Source: Novosphingobium beihaiense (GTDB lineage Bacteria; Pseudomonadota; Alphaproteobacteria; Sphingomonadales; Sphingomonadaceae). Taken from it: 32,021 nt of DNA. Positions 23,513 to 30,390 of the stretch are shown here, one piece after another (within the stretch, counting starts at the first letter, position 1; each line of letters opens with the position of its first letter). The notes beneath the pieces are model-generated. The model had not been told where the DNA came from. It was given only the letters and a program-made list of their open reading frames with translations, and searched no databases. The position numbers were made by a program, and so were the translations under genes. The stretch is from the NCBI RefSeq assembly GCF_022832375.1, contig NZ_JALHLG010000052.1, positions 1-32,021 of the forward strand, read 5' to 3'.

Positions 23513-23957
23513 CGACGGCGTCCACTTCGACAGCGGCACCCAGCGGCAGCACCGGCACGCCGACAGCGCTGCGGGCATGCTTTCCAGCCTCGCCGAAAAC
23601 CGCCACCATCAGTTCGGAGGCGCCGTTGGCGACCTTGGGCTGGTCGGTGAAATCGCCGGTGGAATTGACGAAAGCGCCCAGCTTCACGATTCGCTCCACC
23701 CGCTCCAGCGAGCCGAGCGCCGCCTTGAGCTGGGCCAGGATCATCACCGCGCAGGCCTGCGCGGCCTCGACGCCGGCTTCCAGCGCCACGTCCTCGCCCA
23801 GCCGCCCGGTCACGAGCTTGCCCCCGACGAACGGCAGCTGCCCGGACACATGGGCCATCCCGCCCGCAACAACCACCGGCACGTAAGCCGCCACCGGTGC
23901 GGCGGGTTCGGGCAGGGTCAGGCCGAGTTCGGTCAGACGGTTTTCGATCTCACTCAT
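23493..23957 (-). CDS. RidA/YjgF family protein (154-residue subgroup)
   Basis: RidA proteins hydrolyse reactive enamine/imine intermediates to keto acids and ammonia. This 154-residue member is longer than canonical RidA (about 130) and fits the second subgroup of the family. The conserved Arg lies in KHARSAVGVPVLP, followed by VEVDAVVAV; GQLPFVGGK and VNSTGDFTDQP are also typical. Whether it is an active deaminase cannot be stated from sequence. The start overlaps the HAD gene end by eight bases, and the 3' end overlaps the likely start of the phosphodiesterase. Confidence 0.9.
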   Translation of the reverse strand: MSEIENRLTELGLTLPEPAAPVAAYVPVVVAGGMAHVSGQLPFVGGKLVTGRLGEDVALEAGVEAAQACAVMILAQLKAALGSLERVERIVKLGAFVNSTGDFTDQPKVANGASELMVAVFGEAGKHARSAVGVPVLPLGAAVEVDAVVAVRPA

Positions 23958-24597
23958 TCGCTTGCAGGTCCTTTTCTTCGCAAGTCAGACTTTCCAGCAG
24001 CCAGGGCAGCGCCCGTTCCCACTCGTCGATACGCGCGTGGGCGTGCCCGGCCTCGTGGGCACAGGGGATATGCGGCGCAATCTGCGGTTCGGCGCAAAGA
24101 TGCAGGCGACGCACCTGCGGCGCAACCTCGAAGACCGATCCGTGATGCTGCGAAAGATCGTCGATGAACACCGCGCGGCCGGGCTGATATTCATCGAGAA
24201 TCGCCTGCAGCGCCGGGCCTTTCGGCCCCTGGTTGGTGAAAACCCGCACATCGATGCCGTGCCCCGCCAGTTGCGCCCGGCGCGCATCCCGCCGGAAATC
24301 GAGCAGGTTGGTCAGGACCACGACATCGGCGTGCTCACGGATCGCGGCAATCGCATCGACCGCCCCCTCGACCGGCGTCTGGCGGTACATCTGGGTATCG
24401 AAGAAGCGGTTGAGCAGCGCCCACATCTCGTCCTGCGCCAGCGGCTCGCCGGTGGCGATGCGGCGCATCGACCTGTAGAATTCGCCGCGCCCCATGTCGA
24501 AGGCCACGCCTTCGTCCTCGGCCAGCCATTCGCGGAAGTGCGAGATCATGTAGAGCAGCACTTCATCGCAATCGGTGATCAGCAGCGGCCGGGTCAT
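23950..24597 (-). CDS. HAD superfamily hydrolase
   Basis: A 215-residue haloacid-dehalogenase-fold phosphatase. Motif I is ITDCDEVLL (Asp9 nucleophile, Asp11 acid/base), motif II VVLTNLLD (Thr), the conserved Lys lies in NQGPKGPAL, and motif III is AVFIDDLSQH. A helical cap lies between motifs I and II (residues about 20-85). The substrate is unknown. Its ATG overlaps the DUF3572 stop (ATGA). The last 40 residues are His/Ala-rich and variable. Confidence 0.9.
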   Translation of the reverse strand: MTRPLLITDCDEVLLYMISHFREWLAEDEGVAFDMGRGEFYRSMRRIATGEPLAQDEMWALLNRFFDTQMYRQTPVEGAVDAIAAIREHADVVVLTNLLDFRRDARRAQLAGHGIDVRVFTNQGPKGPALQAILDEYQPGRAVFIDDLSQHHGSVFEVAPQVRRLHLCAEPQIAPHIPCAHEAGHAHARIDEWERALPWLLESLTCEEKDLQANE

Positions 24598-24914
24598 GCG
24601 CCCAGCCTTTCGCGCGCGCCTGCCAGCGCCTGCGGCTCCACGCCGAGCGCTTCGGCGGCGCCGAGCAGGTCCGGCTCATGCGCGCAGAGAAAATCGAGGA
24701 CGGCGCCCAGCGTGGACGATTCGCCCAGCGATGCGCGCAAGTCGTCCGGCGTCAGGCCGGTCAGCGACAGGAACCGGGCGGCCCGGTCACTGTCGCCCAG
24801 AACCCAGCCGAGCGCGTTCAGCGCCAGGGCCTGCGGGTCGGGAGATGGGGATGGCGGCTTTCGAAGAATTGTCAGCCTCGCTTGCCTGGAATAGAGGAGA
24901 TGCACCCCTAACAT
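24594..24914 (-). CDS. DUF3572 family protein
   Basis: A protein of about 90-106 residues, all helical. The family pattern is clear: DPQALALNALGWVLGD, RFLSLTGLTPDDLRASL and AVLDFLCAHEPDLLGAAEALG. No catalytic motif is seen. The start is uncertain: the only in-frame ATG near the domain is at 24914, but family members usually begin close to the residue encoded at 24875 (a CTG). A start at 24914 would leave only 16 bp to the divergent divK start, too few for promoters. It leads the five-gene operon on this strand. Confidence 0.78.
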   Translation of the reverse strand: MLGVHLLYSRQARLTILRKPPSPSPDPQALALNALGWVLGDSDRAARFLSLTGLTPDDLRASLGESSTLGAVLDFLCAHEPDLLGAAEALGVEPQALAGARERLGA

Positions 24915-24930
24915 GGTGCGCGGGCGTCGA

Positions 24931-25293
24931 ATGGCAAAGCGAATCCTCGTTGTCGAGGACAACGACCTCAACCGGAAGCTCTTTTGCGACGTGCTCAAGA
25001 GCCAGGGCTACGCTGTGGAGCCGGTCGCGGACGGGCTCGACGCGCTCGACAAGGCGCGCGAATTTGTCCCCAATCTCGTGATCATGGATATCCAGCTCCC
25101 CAATGTCTCGGGGCTCGACCTGATCGAAGCCGCCAAGAAAGACCCGGTGCTGCGCGCAATCCCGATGCTGGCCGTCACGGCCTATGCCGGCAAGGGCGAC
25201 GAGGAGCGCATCCGCGAGGCCGGTGCCGAAGGATACCTCGCCAAGCCAGTCTCGATCGGACCTTTCATGCAGGCCGTGAAAGCGCTGATCTGA
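24931..25293 (+). CDS. divK: Single-domain response regulator, DivK type
   Basis: A receiver-only protein of 120 residues. It matches the Caulobacter cell-cycle regulator DivK closely over its whole length: KRILVVEDNDLNRKLF, phospho-acceptor Asp53 in IMDIQLPNVSGLD, AVTAYAGKGDEERIREAG and YLAKPVSIGPF. DivK carries cell-pole kinase/phosphatase signals to the CtrA pathway, so in this organism a role in the division cycle is likely (inference from homology). I use the ATG at 24931 (MAKRILVV); an upstream in-frame ATG at 24913 is possible. In some alphaproteobacteria pleD follows divK; here the sphingolipid genes do. Confidence 0.9.
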   Translation: MAKRILVVEDNDLNRKLFCDVLKSQGYAVEPVADGLDALDKAREFVPNLVIMDIQLPNVSGLDLIEAAKKDPVLRAIPMLAVTAYAGKGDEERIREAGAEGYLAKPVSIGPFMQAVKALI

Positions 25294-25301
25294 TGCCGAA
25301 T

Positions 25302-25330
25302 CTGACGTATCGCGCTTGACATGCTACACT
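25302..25330 (+). promoter_or_regulatory. Candidate promoter of the acyl carrier protein gene
   Basis: CTGACG, 17-base spacer, TACACT, each box matching four of six sigma-70 consensus positions, ending 67 bases before the acp start. A perfect TTGACA at 25316-25321 overlaps the spacer but has no good -10 box. This suggests that the sphingolipid genes have their own promoter rather than depending on divK. Confidence 0.35.
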
Positions 25331-25397
25331 GCCGCCGCTTTTGCGCCGCATTTCCCGGCCAGAGAGCCGCCCGGACTTACTCGGAGTTGAAAAGACC

Positions 25398-25637
25398 ATG
25401 GATCGCGAAGAGACCTCGGCCCGGATCACCGCGCTGATCGAACCCTTCAACAAGAAGGACGTGGCGATCACCGATGCCACCCGCTTCACCGACGATCTGG
25501 AATTCGACAGCCTGACGGTGATGGATTTCGTCGCCGCCATCGAGGATGAATTCGACATCATCATCTCGATGAACCAGCAGGCCGAGATCGAAAACTACGG
25601 CCAGCTCGTCGATGCCGTGACGAAACTGCAAGGCTGA
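25398..25637 (+). CDS. Acyl carrier protein, sphingolipid-associated
   Basis: A 79-residue acyl carrier protein. The phosphopantetheine site is Ser38 in EFDSLTVMDFV, and the helix II/III region VAAIEDEFDIIISMN is typical. It is 11 bp from serine palmitoyltransferase. From knowledge of Caulobacter, a dedicated carrier protein next to spt takes part in supplying acyl chains for ceramide; I infer the same here rather than a role in general fatty acid synthesis. Start: ATG 25398, with GGAG 11 bases upstream. Confidence 0.92.
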   Translation: MDREETSARITALIEPFNKKDVAITDATRFTDDLEFDSLTVMDFVAAIEDEFDIIISMNQQAEIENYGQLVDAVTKLQG

Positions 25638-25648
25638 AGGATACGGCC

Positions 25649-26887
25649 ATGACCGACATGCTCGACGATGACATGACCCAGGCCCACACCGATCTGTTCA
25701 GCAAGTTCGATCCGCTGATCGAGATGCGGCGCGATCTGCTCTCCACCGGCGTGACCGATCCCTTCGGCCTCGTGATGGAGCGGGTGATCTCTCCCACCGT
25801 GGCGATCTGCAACGGGCGCGAGACGATCCTGCTCGGCACGTACAACTACATGGGCATGACCTTCGATCCGGACGTGATCGTGGCGGGCAAGCAGGCGCTC
25901 GACGATTTCGGATCGGGCACCACCGGCAGCCGCGTGCTCAACGGCACTTATGCCGGGCACAAGGCGGTCGAGCAGGCGCTGTGCGAGTTTTACGGCATGG
26001 ACCATGCCATGGTGTTCTCCACCGGATACCAGGCGAACCTGGGCATCATCTCCACGATCGCGGGCAAGGGCGATTACATCGTCCTCGACATCGATAGCCA
26101 CGCCTCGATCTGGGACGGGTGCAAGATGGGCGATGCCGAAGTCGTCCCCTTCAAGCACAACGATATCGAAGCGATGGAAAAGCGCCTGCGCCGCATTCCG
26201 GAAGGCGCGGGCAAGCTGGTCGTGCTCGAAGGCGTCTATTCGATGCTGGGCGACATCGCCCCGCTGAAAGAGATGATCGCCATCGCCAAGAAGTACGGCG
26301 CGATGGTGCTGGTGGACGAGGCGCACTCGATGGGCTTCATCGGCCCCAACGGGCGCGGCGTCGCCGAAGAGCAGGGCTGCCTCGACGATGTGGACTTCGT
26401 GATCGGCACGTTCTCCAAGTCGGTCGGCACCGTCGGCGGGTTCTGCGTGTCGAACCACCCCAAGTTCGAGATCATGCGGCTGGTCTGCCGCCCCTACGTC
26501 TTCACCGCCAGCCTGCCGCCGAGCGTGGTGGCGACGGCCTGCACCTCGATCCGCAAGCTGATGCACGCGGGCGAGAAGCGCGCGCACCTCTGGGAAAATT
26601 CCAAGACGCTGCACAAGGGCCTGCGCGATGCCGGTTTCCAGATCGGCACCGAGGAACCGCAAAGCGCGATCATCTCGGTGATCATGCCCGATCTGGAGCG
26701 CGGCGCGGCGATGTGGGAAGCGCTGCTGCACGAAGGGCTCTACGTGAACCTCGCCCGTCCGCCGGCAACGCCCGCGAACATGACGCTGCTGCGCTGCTCG
26801 CTGTGCGCCGAGCATTCGGCCGCGCAAGTCCAGCAGATCATCGGCATGTTCACCCGCGCAGGCAAGGCCACCGGCATCATCGGCTGA
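25649..26887 (+). CDS. spt: Serine palmitoyltransferase
   Basis: PLP enzyme that condenses L-serine with an acyl thioester to 3-ketosphinganine, the committed step of sphingolipid synthesis; cytoplasmic homodimer in bacteria. The 412-residue protein carries the known residues at a constant offset of eight from the Sphingomonas paucimobilis enzyme: His151 (SHASIW), Asp223 and His226 (LVDEAHSMG), Lys257 (IGTFSKSVG) and Arg370 (NLARPPATP). The DEAH-GxxG region and the PPATP loop separate it from KBL and AONS. AAGGA precedes the ATG at 25649. It follows the carrier protein and precedes an SGNH hydrolase by four bases. Confidence 0.96.
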   Translation: MTDMLDDDMTQAHTDLFSKFDPLIEMRRDLLSTGVTDPFGLVMERVISPTVAICNGRETILLGTYNYMGMTFDPDVIVAGKQALDDFGSGTTGSRVLNGTYAGHKAVEQALCEFYGMDHAMVFSTGYQANLGIISTIAGKGDYIVLDIDSHASIWDGCKMGDAEVVPFKHNDIEAMEKRLRRIPEGAGKLVVLEGVYSMLGDIAPLKEMIAIAKKYGAMVLVDEAHSMGFIGPNGRGVAEEQGCLDDVDFVIGTFSKSVGTVGGFCVSNHPKFEIMRLVCRPYVFTASLPPSVVATACTSIRKLMHAGEKRAHLWENSKTLHKGLRDAGFQIGTEEPQSAIISVIMPDLERGAAMWEALLHEGLYVNLARPPATPANMTLLRCSLCAEHSAAQVQQIIGMFTRAGKATGIIG

Positions 26888-26891
26888 TTGC

Positions 26892-27698
26892 GTGACTCTC
26901 CGCCTCCGCTTCGTCCTGGCCGGACTGGCGCTGGCGGCAGCCGTCTATCTGGGCCTGGCCATGTGGCAGACGCACCGGCGCGCGGCGCTATCGGGCCTGA
27001 CCGATGCGCCCTGCACGGCGGCGGGCCGTTCGGTCACCGGCAACGATTATGACGACTGGGGCGCGCTGTGCTTCTACCGCGCGCAGAACGCCCGGCTGCG
27101 GGCATCGGGCCAGCGCCCCGAGGTGGTAATGATCGGCGATTCGATCACGATGGGCTGGCCCGGTCAGGGCGCCGCCGTGGTCAATCGCGGCATTGGCAAG
27201 CAGTCCAGCAGCCAGATCCTGCTGCGCTTCATACAGGACGCGGCGGCGCTGAAGCCGCGCGTGGTCCACATCCTCGCCGGAACCAACGACGTGGCAGGGA
27301 CCACGGGGCCGGTGACGCCCGGGCAACTGGAAGACAACCTGCGCGCCATGATCACTCTGGCCCAGGCCCGGGGCCTTCCCGTCGTACTCGGCACCGTTCC
27401 CCCGGCGGCAGGCTCCCGGGCCGGTATCGCCCGGGTCAACACCGTGATCCGGCGGATCGCCCGGAATTCCCATGCCGTCGTTCTGGCGGATTACCATGCC
27501 GTGCTCGCCAATCCGGACGGCACACCGAAAGCGGGCCTTCTGGCCGATGGCACTCATCCCAGCCCGGCGGGCTACGCCGCCATGCAGCCTGTTTTCGCCC
27601 GGGCCGTAAGGTCGGCCAAGGCGATAGCCGGAAAACCGGTCACTTCGCCGCCGGATGCGCTTCCACCAGATTCAGGAAAGCCTCCATCCAGCCGTTGA
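26892..27698 (+). CDS. SGNH/GDSL hydrolase with N-terminal membrane anchor
   Basis: A 268-residue esterase-like protein. A hydrophobic segment (about 6-24, RFVLAGLALAAAVYLGLAMW) is a signal anchor or uncleaved signal, placing the rest in the periplasm. All four SGNH blocks are present: Ser84 in VMIGDSITMGW, the block II Gly in VNRGIGKQ, Asn132 in LAGTNDV, and Asp219/His222 in DGTHPSPAGY. It starts with GTG four bases after the spt stop, so it is probably co-transcribed, and a lipid- or glycan-deacylating role linked to sphingolipids is conceivable but unproven. Its last 59 bases overlap the convergent FMN reductase gene; the extra C-terminal residues (SPPDALPPDSGKPPSSR) look disordered. Confidence 0.88.
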   Translation: MTLRLRFVLAGLALAAAVYLGLAMWQTHRRAALSGLTDAPCTAAGRSVTGNDYDDWGALCFYRAQNARLRASGQRPEVVMIGDSITMGWPGQGAAVVNRGIGKQSSSQILLRFIQDAAALKPRVVHILAGTNDVAGTTGPVTPGQLEDNLRAMITLAQARGLPVVLGTVPPAAGSRAGIARVNTVIRRIARNSHAVVLADYHAVLANPDGTPKAGLLADGTHPSPAGYAAMQPVFARAVRSAKAIAGKPVTSPPDALPPDSGKPPSSR

Positions 27699-28197
27699 GA
27701 AAATCGTGCGAGCCCTCGCCCACGGTTCCATCGGCAGTGAGCAGATCGTCGCTCCACTGCACGAACACCTCCGGCTGGCAAAGCGCGGGCATGTCGAGAT
27801 AGGCCAGGACATTGCGCAAGTGCTGCTGCGCCATGGCCGTGCCCGGCTTTCCCAGCGAAGTGCCCATTACGCCCGCGGGCTTACCCGCCCAACAGCTCTC
27901 TCCGTAAGGCCGCGAACCGTGATCGAGCGCGTTCTTGAGCACGCCCGGCATCGAGCGGTTGTATTCCGGCGTGAGGAAGAGAACGCCATCCGAAGCGGAA
28001 ACGAGGCTCTTCAAGGCCTTTGCAGCCTGCGGCTGATCCGCGTCGTCATCCTGATTGTAGAGCGGCAGCGAACCGATATCGGCGAAAGTGAATTCATGCC
28101 CCGATGCGGCAGGCAGGCGGATCAGGGCTTCGGCCAATTGGCGGTTGAACGATCCGGCACGAAGACTGCCGACGATAACGGCGATAGTGAACGGCAT
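27640..28197 (-). CDS. NADPH-dependent FMN reductase family flavoprotein
   Basis: A 185-residue flavodoxin-like reductase of the ChrR/SsuE group. The phosphate loop is VGSLRAGSFNRQLAEAL, and the signature TPEYNRSMPGVLKNALDHGSRP binds the flavin. Related enzymes reduce quinones, azo dyes or metals; the physiological electron acceptor cannot be told. Start: ATG 28197 with AGGAG six bases upstream, itself part of a palindrome (28205-28227). The longer open frame upstream, to 28371, covers another gene and is rejected. Downstream it overlaps the SGNH hydrolase end on the other strand. Confidence 0.9.
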   Translation of the reverse strand: MPFTIAVIVGSLRAGSFNRQLAEALIRLPAASGHEFTFADIGSLPLYNQDDDADQPQAAKALKSLVSASDGVLFLTPEYNRSMPGVLKNALDHGSRPYGESCWAGKPAGVMGTSLGKPGTAMAQQHLRNVLAYLDMPALCQPEVFVQWSDDLLTADGTVGEGSHDFLNGWMEAFLNLVEAHPAAK

Positions 28198-28204
28198 GGC
28201 TTGC

Positions 28205-28227
28205 TCCTGTCTGCAATACAGACAGGA
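28205..28227 (-). promoter_or_regulatory. Palindrome over the ribosome binding site of the FMN reductase gene
   Basis: TCCTGTCTG (28205-28213), five-base loop, CAGACAGGA (28219-28227): a perfect 9-bp inverted repeat. On the mRNA the 3' arm contains the AGG of the ribosome binding site. It can be an operator of a dimeric repressor or an RNA hairpin limiting translation. No regulator gene is adjacent. Confidence 0.6.
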
Positions 28228-28262
28228 CAACCCTCTCACCCGCGGACTGTTCCGCGCCGCCC

Positions 28263-28568
28263 TCAGTGGATCGAAATAACCCCGTCCACCGCGCGCCATT
28301 CCTGCGGCCCGATCAGCCGCTTGTGCGCAACCCGCACCGAATGCAGCGGCCCCTCGATCTCGCGGGTCCAATAGTCGAGGAATTTGCGAAGCACGGGAAA
28401 CGTGGGGGCCTCGTCATATTGCTGGAACGCGAAAAGCTGCAGGAGTTTGGGGTGGTCGGGGAGGAAATAGTGGATCTCTACGGTCGTGAGGCCGTAGCCT
28501 TCCATCTGCCTGACGAAGTCAGGCGATACGCGATATCCGGGTGACACTCCGTCCAGTCGAACAGCCAT
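28263..28568 (-). CDS. usg: Usg family protein
   Basis: A 101-residue protein of the Usg family, known in alphaproteobacteria and named from its position near tryptophan genes, which is not the case here. The family signature is strong: GYGLTTVEIHYFLPDHPKLLQLFAFQQYDEAP and RKFLDYWTREIEGPLHSVRVAHKRLIGPQEWR. Function unknown. The ribosome binding site is ideal (AAGGAGG four bases before the ATG at 28568), suggesting good expression. An 8-bp inverted repeat (28582-28604) lies just upstream. Confidence 0.88.
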   Translation of the reverse strand: MAVRLDGVSPGYRVSPDFVRQMEGYGLTTVEIHYFLPDHPKLLQLFAFQQYDEAPTFPVLRKFLDYWTREIEGPLHSVRVAHKRLIGPQEWRAVDGVISIH

Positions 28569-28581
28569 AGTCCTCCTTCCG

Positions 28582-28604
28582 GCACCGCACGCATATTGCG
28601 GTGC
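28582..28604 (-). promoter_or_regulatory. 8-bp inverted repeat upstream of usg
   Basis: GCACCGCA (28582-28589) and TGCGGTGC (28597-28604) are perfectly complementary across a seven-base spacer, ending 13 bases upstream of the usg start codon and just before its ribosome binding site. Operator or leader hairpin; no better evidence. Confidence 0.4.
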
Positions 28605-28705
28605 AGCATGGGAAGAATGGCACAGAAGGGCCTTCAGTCAAGTATCTGCGGATACCGGGAAAATGCGGGGTTCGGGAGTTAGATTCTCCCAGACTCGCCT
28701 ACGGT

Positions 28706-28817
28706 CCGTTCGTGTCGAGCGAAGTCGAGACACGTTGGCGCGGTGCAAGCGTGTCTCGACTTCGGCTTTCCAAGCCGAAGTTCATCCCGAGCTTGGCGAG
28801 GGGCTCGACACGAACGG
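28706..28817. repeat. Dispersed palindromic repeat, interrupted right arm
   Basis: The left arm is 28706-28733 (core CGAGCGAAGTCGAGACAC). The right arm is its exact reverse complement but split: GTGTCTCGACTTCG (28751-28764), then 39 bases, then CTCGACACGAACGG (28804-28817). The inserted stretch forms a perfect 10-bp hairpin with its flank (28759-28768 / 28772-28781, loop TCC) and carries CCCGAGCTTGGCGAGG, itself like another sphingomonad repeat. It separates usg from the NTF2-like gene. Confidence 0.75.
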
Positions 28818-28833
28818 CGGCTGCTCCCCTGCC

Positions 28834-29367
28834 TTACTTCGGCCGGCGCGGCACGGGCGGGCGGTGATAACTCACGTCATCGCGGTCGCGCGTGGCCTGA
28901 CAGGGCTCCTCTGCTGTGTAGGCGGTCTGGGGCGAAGGCGCGCGGGAGGCTTTAGGCACATCGTAAGTGCCCTCCACGATCGTCACCCGGTTGGCGATCC
29001 GCCATTCACCACACCGCTTGCGGAAATGGTCGACATAACGGCCCGTCGACATGAAGTTCGGCCCCTCGGCGGTCACGCCCGAAAAGTGGTAGTACGTCTC
29101 GCAAAACGCCTCGTCCCCCTGCAGATCGCAGACATGATTCAGGATCGCGTGCTGGGTCGATTCGAATAGCAGCGTGGTGCCGTCGGCCCAGGGCACGAAG
29201 TCATCGGGCGTGCCGACGAAGTGGCCATGATCCTCGATCGCATCGTCCCAGTAGCACGCGCGGACGAGATCGTTGTCGAGCCGGTCCAGCCCGCGTGCAT
29301 AGCGCAGCATGACCTGATGGATCTCGTGCCGGTCGATGAGTTCGGCCAGTTTCGTATCCATGCTCAT
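28834..29367 (-). CDS. NTF2/SnoaL-like family protein
   Basis: A 177-residue cone-shaped alpha+beta barrel protein by sequence pattern: the opening helix AELIDRHEIHQVMLRYARGLDRLD followed by LVRACYWDDAIEDHG is the usual start of SnoaL_4-type domains, and RYVDHFRKRCGEWRIANRVTIVEG is the usual end. Family members include isomerases, dehydratases, dioxygenase small subunits and ligand carriers, so the reaction is open. The last 40 residues (ASRAPSPQTAYTAEEPCQATRDRDD) are an unusual tail. Start: ATG 29367 with AAGGA six bases upstream; it lies two bases after the alpha/beta hydrolase stop, so the two are co-transcribed. Confidence 0.88.
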   Translation of the reverse strand: MSMDTKLAELIDRHEIHQVMLRYARGLDRLDNDLVRACYWDDAIEDHGHFVGTPDDFVPWADGTTLLFESTQHAILNHVCDLQGDEAFCETYYHFSGVTAEGPNFMSTGRYVDHFRKRCGEWRIANRVTIVEGTYDVPKASRAPSPQTAYTAEEPCQATRDRDDVSYHRPPVPRRPK

Positions 29368-29369
29368 CG

Positions 29370-30236
29370 TCAGTCCTTCAGGAAATCGAGCAGCATCGGC
29401 GCGAGCAGCGGCCAGCGCTCGAAGCGCCCGCGCCGGTTGGCCGGATCGACCGGGAAAGTCGAAACGTAGTTCCATTCCTGATCACCCCACGGCGGCTCCA
29501 CCATCGTCGAATGGGGCAGCAGGCGGTGGACCCATTCGGACGTTTGGCGGGTATGGGCCATGTCGCTCTTGCCCGAACGGAACGTCAGCACCGGCATCGT
29601 GATCTTCGCGAAGTCCGCTTCGGTCATGCCCGGCACCGGCGATTCGTCCGAATAGGCGAAAGCCTTGCCCCATTTCTGCATGGTGGCGATGTAGGTGTCC
29701 GGGTCCTGCGCCAGCAGGATCTGGCGAATCTTGGGGTTGCGGCTTATCTGGTCCGCCCAGCTTGGCAATTGCGCGACGGCATCCATGCCGCCCTTGCTGG
29801 CCGCCGCGATCTGGTCTCCGCAATAGAACCAGGCGAGGCCGGCCAGCCCCACCGGTCCGCCGCTGATCCACCAGATCGCCATCTTGCGCACGTTGTCCGG
29901 CATCCGCGCCGCCGCCATCAGCGCGATGCGCGAGCCCGCCGAACCGCCCGCCAGCGTCACGTCCCTGAGGTCCAGCGCCTCGACGAGACCGACCAACGCC
30001 TCGCAGTTCATCGCCGATTCGGACGGGGCGGTAAACGCAATGTCGGAGGCGCCGCAGCCCGGGCGATCCCACAGCAGCACGCGGAAGCCGCCCTCGGCCA
30101 GCTTTTCCGCCAGTTCCGGAAGCCCCGCGGTATCGCGCGGATAGCGCCCGCCGGGGGTGAGCACCAAAGGCGGCGCGCCCGCATCGCCCACAAATTCGTA
30201 GTCGAGCGTCAGCCCGTTCACATCGATCTTCGCCAT
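29370..30236 (-). CDS. Alpha/beta hydrolase fold protein
   Basis: A 288-residue protein of the alpha/beta hydrolase superfamily. The nucleophile elbow is AGGSAGSR with Ser99; the oxyanion-side motif is TPGGRYPRDT and the acid is probably Asp225 in RSGKSDMAH. At the position where the catalytic His normally follows strand 8, the sequence is EPPWGDQEWNYV without His, so activity may use another residue or be altered. Start: ATG 30236 preceded by GGGAGAGG; an in-frame ATG at 30248 is the alternative. It sits between the TauD-like and NTF2-like genes and likely shares a substrate with them (inference). Confidence 0.88.
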   Translation of the reverse strand: MAKIDVNGLTLDYEFVGDAGAPPLVLTPGGRYPRDTAGLPELAEKLAEGGFRVLLWDRPGCGASDIAFTAPSESAMNCEALVGLVEALDLRDVTLAGGSAGSRIALMAAARMPDNVRKMAIWWISGGPVGLAGLAWFYCGDQIAAASKGGMDAVAQLPSWADQISRNPKIRQILLAQDPDTYIATMQKWGKAFAYSDESPVPGMTEADFAKITMPVLTFRSGKSDMAHTRQTSEWVHRLLPHSTMVEPPWGDQEWNYVSTFPVDPANRRGRFERWPLLAPMLLDFLKD

Positions 30237-30248
30237 AGCCTCTCCCAT

Positions 30249-30389
30249 CTTGTCCTCCCCCGTGGGGGAGGGGGACCATGCGCAGCATGGTGGAGGGGAT
30301 TCCCGCGACAACGCCAGGGGCCGTGTGAGGCCGCGAATCCCCTCCGCCAGCGCTGCGCGCTGCCACCTCCCCGAACCGGGGAGGACAAG
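30249..30389. repeat. Long inverted repeat inside the tauD-hydrolase gap
   Basis: The arms at about 30249-30302 and 30335-30389 are imperfect inverted copies (outer ends CTTGTCCTCCCC / GGGGAGGACAAG, inner ends GGGGATTC / GAATCCCC). Each arm has its own G/C-rich hairpin. The right arm ends one base before the TauD stop codon and the left arm ends at the hydrolase ribosome binding site. Elements of this kind are dispersed in sphingomonads. In an operon it can act as a terminator or processing site that lowers downstream expression. Confidence 0.75.
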
Positions 30390-30390
30390 C

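Noticed and set aside
28601..28867. Plus-strand frames of 70-168 codons starting between 28601 and 28750
   Set aside because: They translate the dispersed palindromic repeat and the antisense of the NTF2-like gene.
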